A DNA stretch of 64,000 nt from Conus ventricosus. Taxonomy: Eukaryota; Mollusca; Gastropoda; Neogastropoda; Conidae. Of the stretch, positions 60,221-64,000 are shown in pieces. Each line of letters opens with the position of its first letter. Positions within the stretch are counted from its first letter, which is position 1. Where the stretch lies: contig CM031628.1 in NCBI GenBank assembly GCA_018398815.1, positions 5,095,805 through 5,159,804 on the forward strand, given 5' to 3'. The notes beneath the pieces were generated by a model. It did not search any database. It was not told the DNA's origin and saw only the letters and a program-made list of their open reading frames with translations. The position numbers and the translations under genes were made by a program.

Positions 60221-60495
60221 GATGTTGATTGTGTCTGTGCTAGCAGTGTTTATGTTGAATGAGGTTCTAGTGATTTGCCCAAAATAACCTTGGCCTTCTG
60301 AGGTACCATGTGGATGTTGATTGTGTCTGTGCTAGCAGTGTTTATGTTGAATGAGGTTCTAGTGATCTGCCCAAAATACCTTGGCCTTCTGAGGTACCAT
60401 GTGGATGTTGATTGTGTCTGTGCTAGCAGTGTTTATGTTGAATGAGGTTCTAGTGATCTGCCCAAAATAACCTTGGCCTTCTGAGGTACCATGTG
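60221..60495. repeat. 92-bp tandem repeat, 3 copies
   Basis: Units start gatgttgattgtgtctgtg at 60221, 60313 and 60404 and end at ggtaccatgtg, nearly identical. Confidence 0.95.
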
Positions 60496-60522
60496 ACCAA
60501 CGTATCACTGCACATCATATTG

Positions 60523-60722
60523 GGGCCTGAAATAGCTCGGTTGGTATAGCGCTGACTGGTAATCTTGGTGGTCCTGGGGTTGCGGGTTTGAATCTCCACC
60601 GGGCCGTTTTTGATACGGGGGGATTTTCATTGGAGTTAACATTGATTCTAATGAGACTATTAACCGAGGTTCTGCGTGTGAACACAAGCATACATCATGC
60701 ACAGAGGTGAAATCCCATCACC
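60523..60722 (+). mobile_element. tRNA-derived SINE family, copy 3 (truncated)
   Basis: The head reads AATAGCTCGGTTGGTATAGC (A-box-like) and GGGTTTGAATC (B-box-like) 45 bp later, followed by the family body seen on the minus strand at 9890-10335 and 15335-15830. It is cut after about 200 bp by a T run at 60730. It is the best preserved promoter of the three. Confidence 0.75.
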
Positions 60723-60824
60723 CCAAAGTCTTTTTTTTTCTTTTTTTGAAAACTGACATTAATTAATGATATTGATGTTTCATTGTTCGTACAAAGCACC
60801 AATGCACGCAGGCACATTCTCTCC

Positions 60825-60828
<4 letters not shown>

Positions 60829-60873
<45 letters not shown>
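60829..60873. repeat. CA microsatellite
   Basis: A nearly pure run of ca. Confidence 0.95.
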
Positions 60874-61156
60874 AGTACAGTCTTGCGTTAAATACGACAC
60901 CATCCAAAGTACTGTGCATGTCTACAATACTGGGAAAGTACAGTAAAATAAAGGGGTTGTGATTCTCTTACTGGATTTCAGAATGTTTTAAACAGTTTTC
61001 AAAGAACATGTGTATGAAGTGACTTTTTACATGTTTATTGAATAAAGAATCAATATAAATTTTGGGAATGAAAGAAGTTTGTGTTTTTTGTGTGATTTTT
61101 TTTTTTTTCTGTTGGTGACGGCATGAAAATAGGGCAGAAAAGTGGGACATGCGTTT

Positions 61157-62895
61157 AGTCATCTACTTTGCAAAGATACTGCTTGTAACTGTAGCCGCCT
61201 GCAGAACTGTTTTTGTCATCTACTTTGCAAAGATACTGCTTGTAACTGTAGCCGCCTGCAGAACTGATTTTTGTCATCTACTTTGCAAAGATACTGCTTG
61301 TAACTGTAGCCGCCTGCAGAACTGATTTTTGTCATCTACTTTGCAAAGATACAGCTTGTAACTGTAGCCGCCTGCAGAACTGATTTTGTCATCTACTTTG
61401 CAAAGATACAGCTTGTAACTGTAGCCGCCTACAGAACTGATTTTTGTCATCTACTTTGCAAAGATACAGCTTGTAACTGTAGCCGCCTACAGAACTGATT
61501 TTGTCATCTACTTTGCAAAGATACAGCTTGTAACTGTAGCCGCCTACAGAACTGATTTTTGTCATCTACTTTGCAAAGATACAGCTTGTAACTGTAGCCG
61601 CCTGCAGAACTGATTTTTTGTCATCTACTTTGCAAAGATACAGCTTGTAACTGTAGCCGCCTACAGAACTGATTTTTTGTCATCTACTTTGGCAAAGATA
61701 CAGCTTGTAACTGTAGCCGCCTGCAGAACTGATTTTTGTCATCTACTTTGCAAAGATACAGCTTGTAACTGTAGCCGCCTGCAGAACTGATTTTTGTCAT
61801 CTACTTTGCAAAGATACAGCTTGTAACTGTAGCCGCCTACAGAACTGATTTTTGTCATCTACTTTGCAAAGATACAGCTTGTAACTGTAGCCGCCTACAG
61901 AACTGATTTTTGTCATCTACTTTGCAAAGATACAGCTTGTAACGTAGCCGCCTGCAGAACTGATTTTGTCATCTACTTTGCAAAGATACAGCTTGTAACT
62001 GTAGCCGCCTGCAGAACTGATTTTTGTCATCTACTTTGCAAAGATACAGCTTGTAAACTGTAGCCGCCTACAGAACTGATTTTTGTCATCTACTTTGCAA
62101 AGATACAGCTTGTAACTGTAGCCGCCTACAGAACTGATTTTTGTCATCTACTTTGCAAAGATACAGCTTGTAACTGTAGCCGCCTGCAGAACTGATTTTT
62201 GTCATCTACTTTGCAAAGATACAGCTTGTAACTGTAGCCGCCTACAGAACTGATTTTTGTCATCTACTTTGCAAAGATACAGCTTGTAACTGTAGCCGCC
62301 TGCAGAACTGATTTTTGTCATCTACTTTGCAAAGATACAGCTTGTAACTGTAGCCGCCTACAGAACTGATTTTTGTCATCTACTTTGCAAAGATACAGCT
62401 TGTAACTGTAGCCGCCTACAGAACTGATTTTTGTCATCTACTTTGCAAAGATACAGCTTGTAACTGTAGCCGCCTGCAGAACTGATTTTTGTCATCTACT
62501 TTGCAAAGATACAGCTTGTAACTGTAGCCCCTGCAGAACTGATTTTTGTCATCTACTTTGCAAAGATACAGCTTGTAACTGTAGCCGCCTACAGAACTGA
62601 TTTTTGTCATCTACTTTGCAAAGATACAGCTTGTAACTGTAGCCGCCTACAGAACTGATTTTTGTCATCTACTTTGCAAAGATACAGCTTGTAACTGTAG
62701 CCGCCTGCAGAACTGATTTTGTCATCTACTTTGCAAAGATACCGCTTGTAACTGTAGCCGCCTACAGAACTGATTTTTGTCATCTACTTTGCAAAAGATA
62801 CAGCTTGTAACTGTAGCCGCCTGCAGAACTGATTTTTTTGTCATCTACTTTGCAAAGATACAGCTTGTAACTGTAGCTGCCTACAGAACTGATTT
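61157..62895. repeat. 58-bp satellite, 30 copies
   Basis: The unit starts gtcatctactttgcaaagat and contains gcttgtaactgtagccgcct. Copies are nearly identical; they differ mainly at one G/A site (cctgcag or cctacag) and in T-run length. Early copies carry actgc where later ones carry acagc. Confidence 0.97.
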
Positions 62896-63149
62896 TTAGT
62901 GCACAGCTTGCAGTTGCAGAAAGAACCAGCTGTTTGTTGCCAAAGTCCACTAACTGTTTCAGTTTACAAAACTAGCTTTGTACACAGCTACAAAAAAAAA
63001 AGCCCATGTGCGTAACCATAGTTTCCACTTTCACTCCTTATGATGATAATGGCATTCATACAAATATTTTTCGTACACTGAATCAGTGATACCTCGAATG
63101 ACAACTAAGCTAATTCCTTTTTACTTCCAGAGGTGTTAAATGGTACGAG

Positions 63150-64000
63150 TTTCTTTTTTTTTTTTTCTTTTTTTGTCCCAACCTTTGCACCACCTCAGAG
63201 GCAGTGCACCCACGCCGCTCATTCCAACACCCCGTCCACAGCACAGCCCGGTCAGCCCCGCCGCAGCCCCGCACCGGCAATCCACAGGGAGCAGTCAATG
63301 TCAAGTCGTCAAGAAGCAACCCACAGGAAACAGTCAGTGTCAAGTCGTCAAGAAGCAACCCACCGGAGGAGACACTGCACTGCTGCTGAGTCACTTTGGT
63401 GGTGTTCAGTGGCACCTGTTATGATCTAACATACGCAGACACCACCTACTAAGCCCCCTACTGACGACAATAATTGCTTAGTCGCGGAGCCGGCGTGAGT
63501 GAGCTCTCCCTTTAGAGGGCGCCACCACGTCCGTCTAACGACAGCCCCCATGGACTTGCCGATACCGGTGACCCCGACGGAACCAAACCAAGACCACAGA
63601 CGTGGAGAGGATATCGAAATTGAGGTCACCATGAGAGCAGGGCATGAAGGGCCACAGAATTTGAGACCTTTTTTTGTTTATGCTGATCGATGAGAATGAG
63701 GATTTTCATTTCGGTCAGAGACTACATGACAAGGCTGTACTCTACGCTTCCTTTCATAATATATCCCGGCGTCAACCAGGCCCGAGAGATACAGGCACCT
63801 GCAGTGTTGGTCAGGAAATTTGAGGAACACTCTCAGAAACGCATCCATTAAGTGGATGAAACTCGACTGTGTGGTCCCAGTCTTCCCAACTGAGTCCGCA
63901 GCAAACTCAACTCTGGGTAGGAGCCGGTCGGGCAGAAAAACCCACATGACTCTGATGGGATTCGAACCCACGACCTCCCAGCCAGAAGTCCGCGACACTA
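63150..64000 (-). mobile_element. Long tRNA-headed retroposon (family R1)
   Basis: On the minus strand the window end begins in a tRNA-like sequence with a B-box GGTTCGAATCC at 63968-63958. It continues through 63700-63450 (shared with 19380-19800) to 63200, shared with 3905-4195, and ends in an A-rich run (T-rich on the plus strand at 63150-63172). A 39-bp unit is duplicated at about 63285-63360. The A-box side lies beyond the window edge. At 850 bp or more it is large for a SINE and has no convincing ORF. Confidence 0.7.

Noticed and set aside
60530..60600. tRNA gene
   Set aside because: It has A- and B-box-like words but does not fold into a proper cloverleaf by eye, and the sequence continues into a dispersed repeat body found at two other places. 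It is a SINE head.
61157..62895. CRISPR array
   Set aside because: The units are contiguous tandem copies without unique spacers, and the genome is eukaryotic.

Overview
This 64 kb window is eukaryotic (animal) DNA, most likely from a mollusc and plausibly a gastropod, although the species cannot be fixed from sequence alone. The signs are intron-split coding pieces with AG/GT boundaries, very dense CA/TG, AG/CT and ATC/TTA microsatellites, long homopolymer tracts, tRNA-headed retroposons, and remnants of several non-LTR retrotransposon types. No ordinary housekeeping gene is visible. Almost all coding sequence belongs to mobile elements or to a duplicated, partly decayed gene family that mobile elements have invaded.

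Two paralogous host-type loci lie on the plus strand. Locus 1 (about 4.7-15.1 kb) has a short acidic exon (4743-4860, frameshifted), a 77-bp minisatellite, an exon of 14-residue repeats each carrying a SUMO-consensus motif IKTEP (about 7440-8053, broken), and a C2H2 zinc-finger block (12129-13041, broken). The finger block is split by a 2.07 kb TG...CA-ended element with a 5-bp target duplication. Locus 2 (about 38.5-59.2 kb) repeats the acidic exon (38533-38645, open), the minisatellite and the IKTEP-repeat exon (to 48581). It then continues into an integrase-core gene (exons 49932-50060 and 57820-59157) instead of zinc fingers. Locus 2 is interrupted twice: a 7 kb L1/Tx1-type LINE sits inside the minisatellite (40530-47487), and a 6.9 kb piggyBac element lies inside an intron (50096-56971).

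The piggyBac element is the most interesting part. It has TTAA duplications on both sides, 9-bp terminal inverted repeats and six 16-bp subterminal palindromes (GGGTG-N6-CACCC), three near each end. It carries a two-exon transposase gene with all three catalytic aspartates and a C-terminal cysteine-rich finger, broken by about four single-base frameshifts. On the opposite strand, converging on the transposase, is a second intact-looking gene of four exons with perfectly matching splice phases, coding for 118 residues that I do not recognise. A cargo or accessory gene of this kind is not a standard piggyBac component.

Elsewhere: RTE, jockey/CR1-like and L1/Tx1 LINE fragments (about 0.5, 18, 22.5-23.7, 25.8-26.4, 28.6, 32.8-34.1, 36.3-37.9 and 40.5-47.5 kb); a possible DIRS/Ngaro-like reverse transcriptase remnant (about 20.4 kb); Penelope-like hammerhead-type motifs (0.76, 25.06, 25.23 kb); two tRNA-derived retroposon families (one about 450-500 bp, the other at least 850 bp); a 330-bp foldback insertion with 13-bp flanking repeats (32.4 kb); and several minisatellites or satellites, the largest having 30 copies of a 58-bp unit (61157-62895). 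The remaining stretches, roughly 1.0-3.4, 5.4-6.2, 9.0-9.9, 10.3-12.1, 15.8-17.8, 18.2-19.4, 29.2-32.4 and 34.1-36.3 kb, hold only simple repeats or sequence in which I see no gene.
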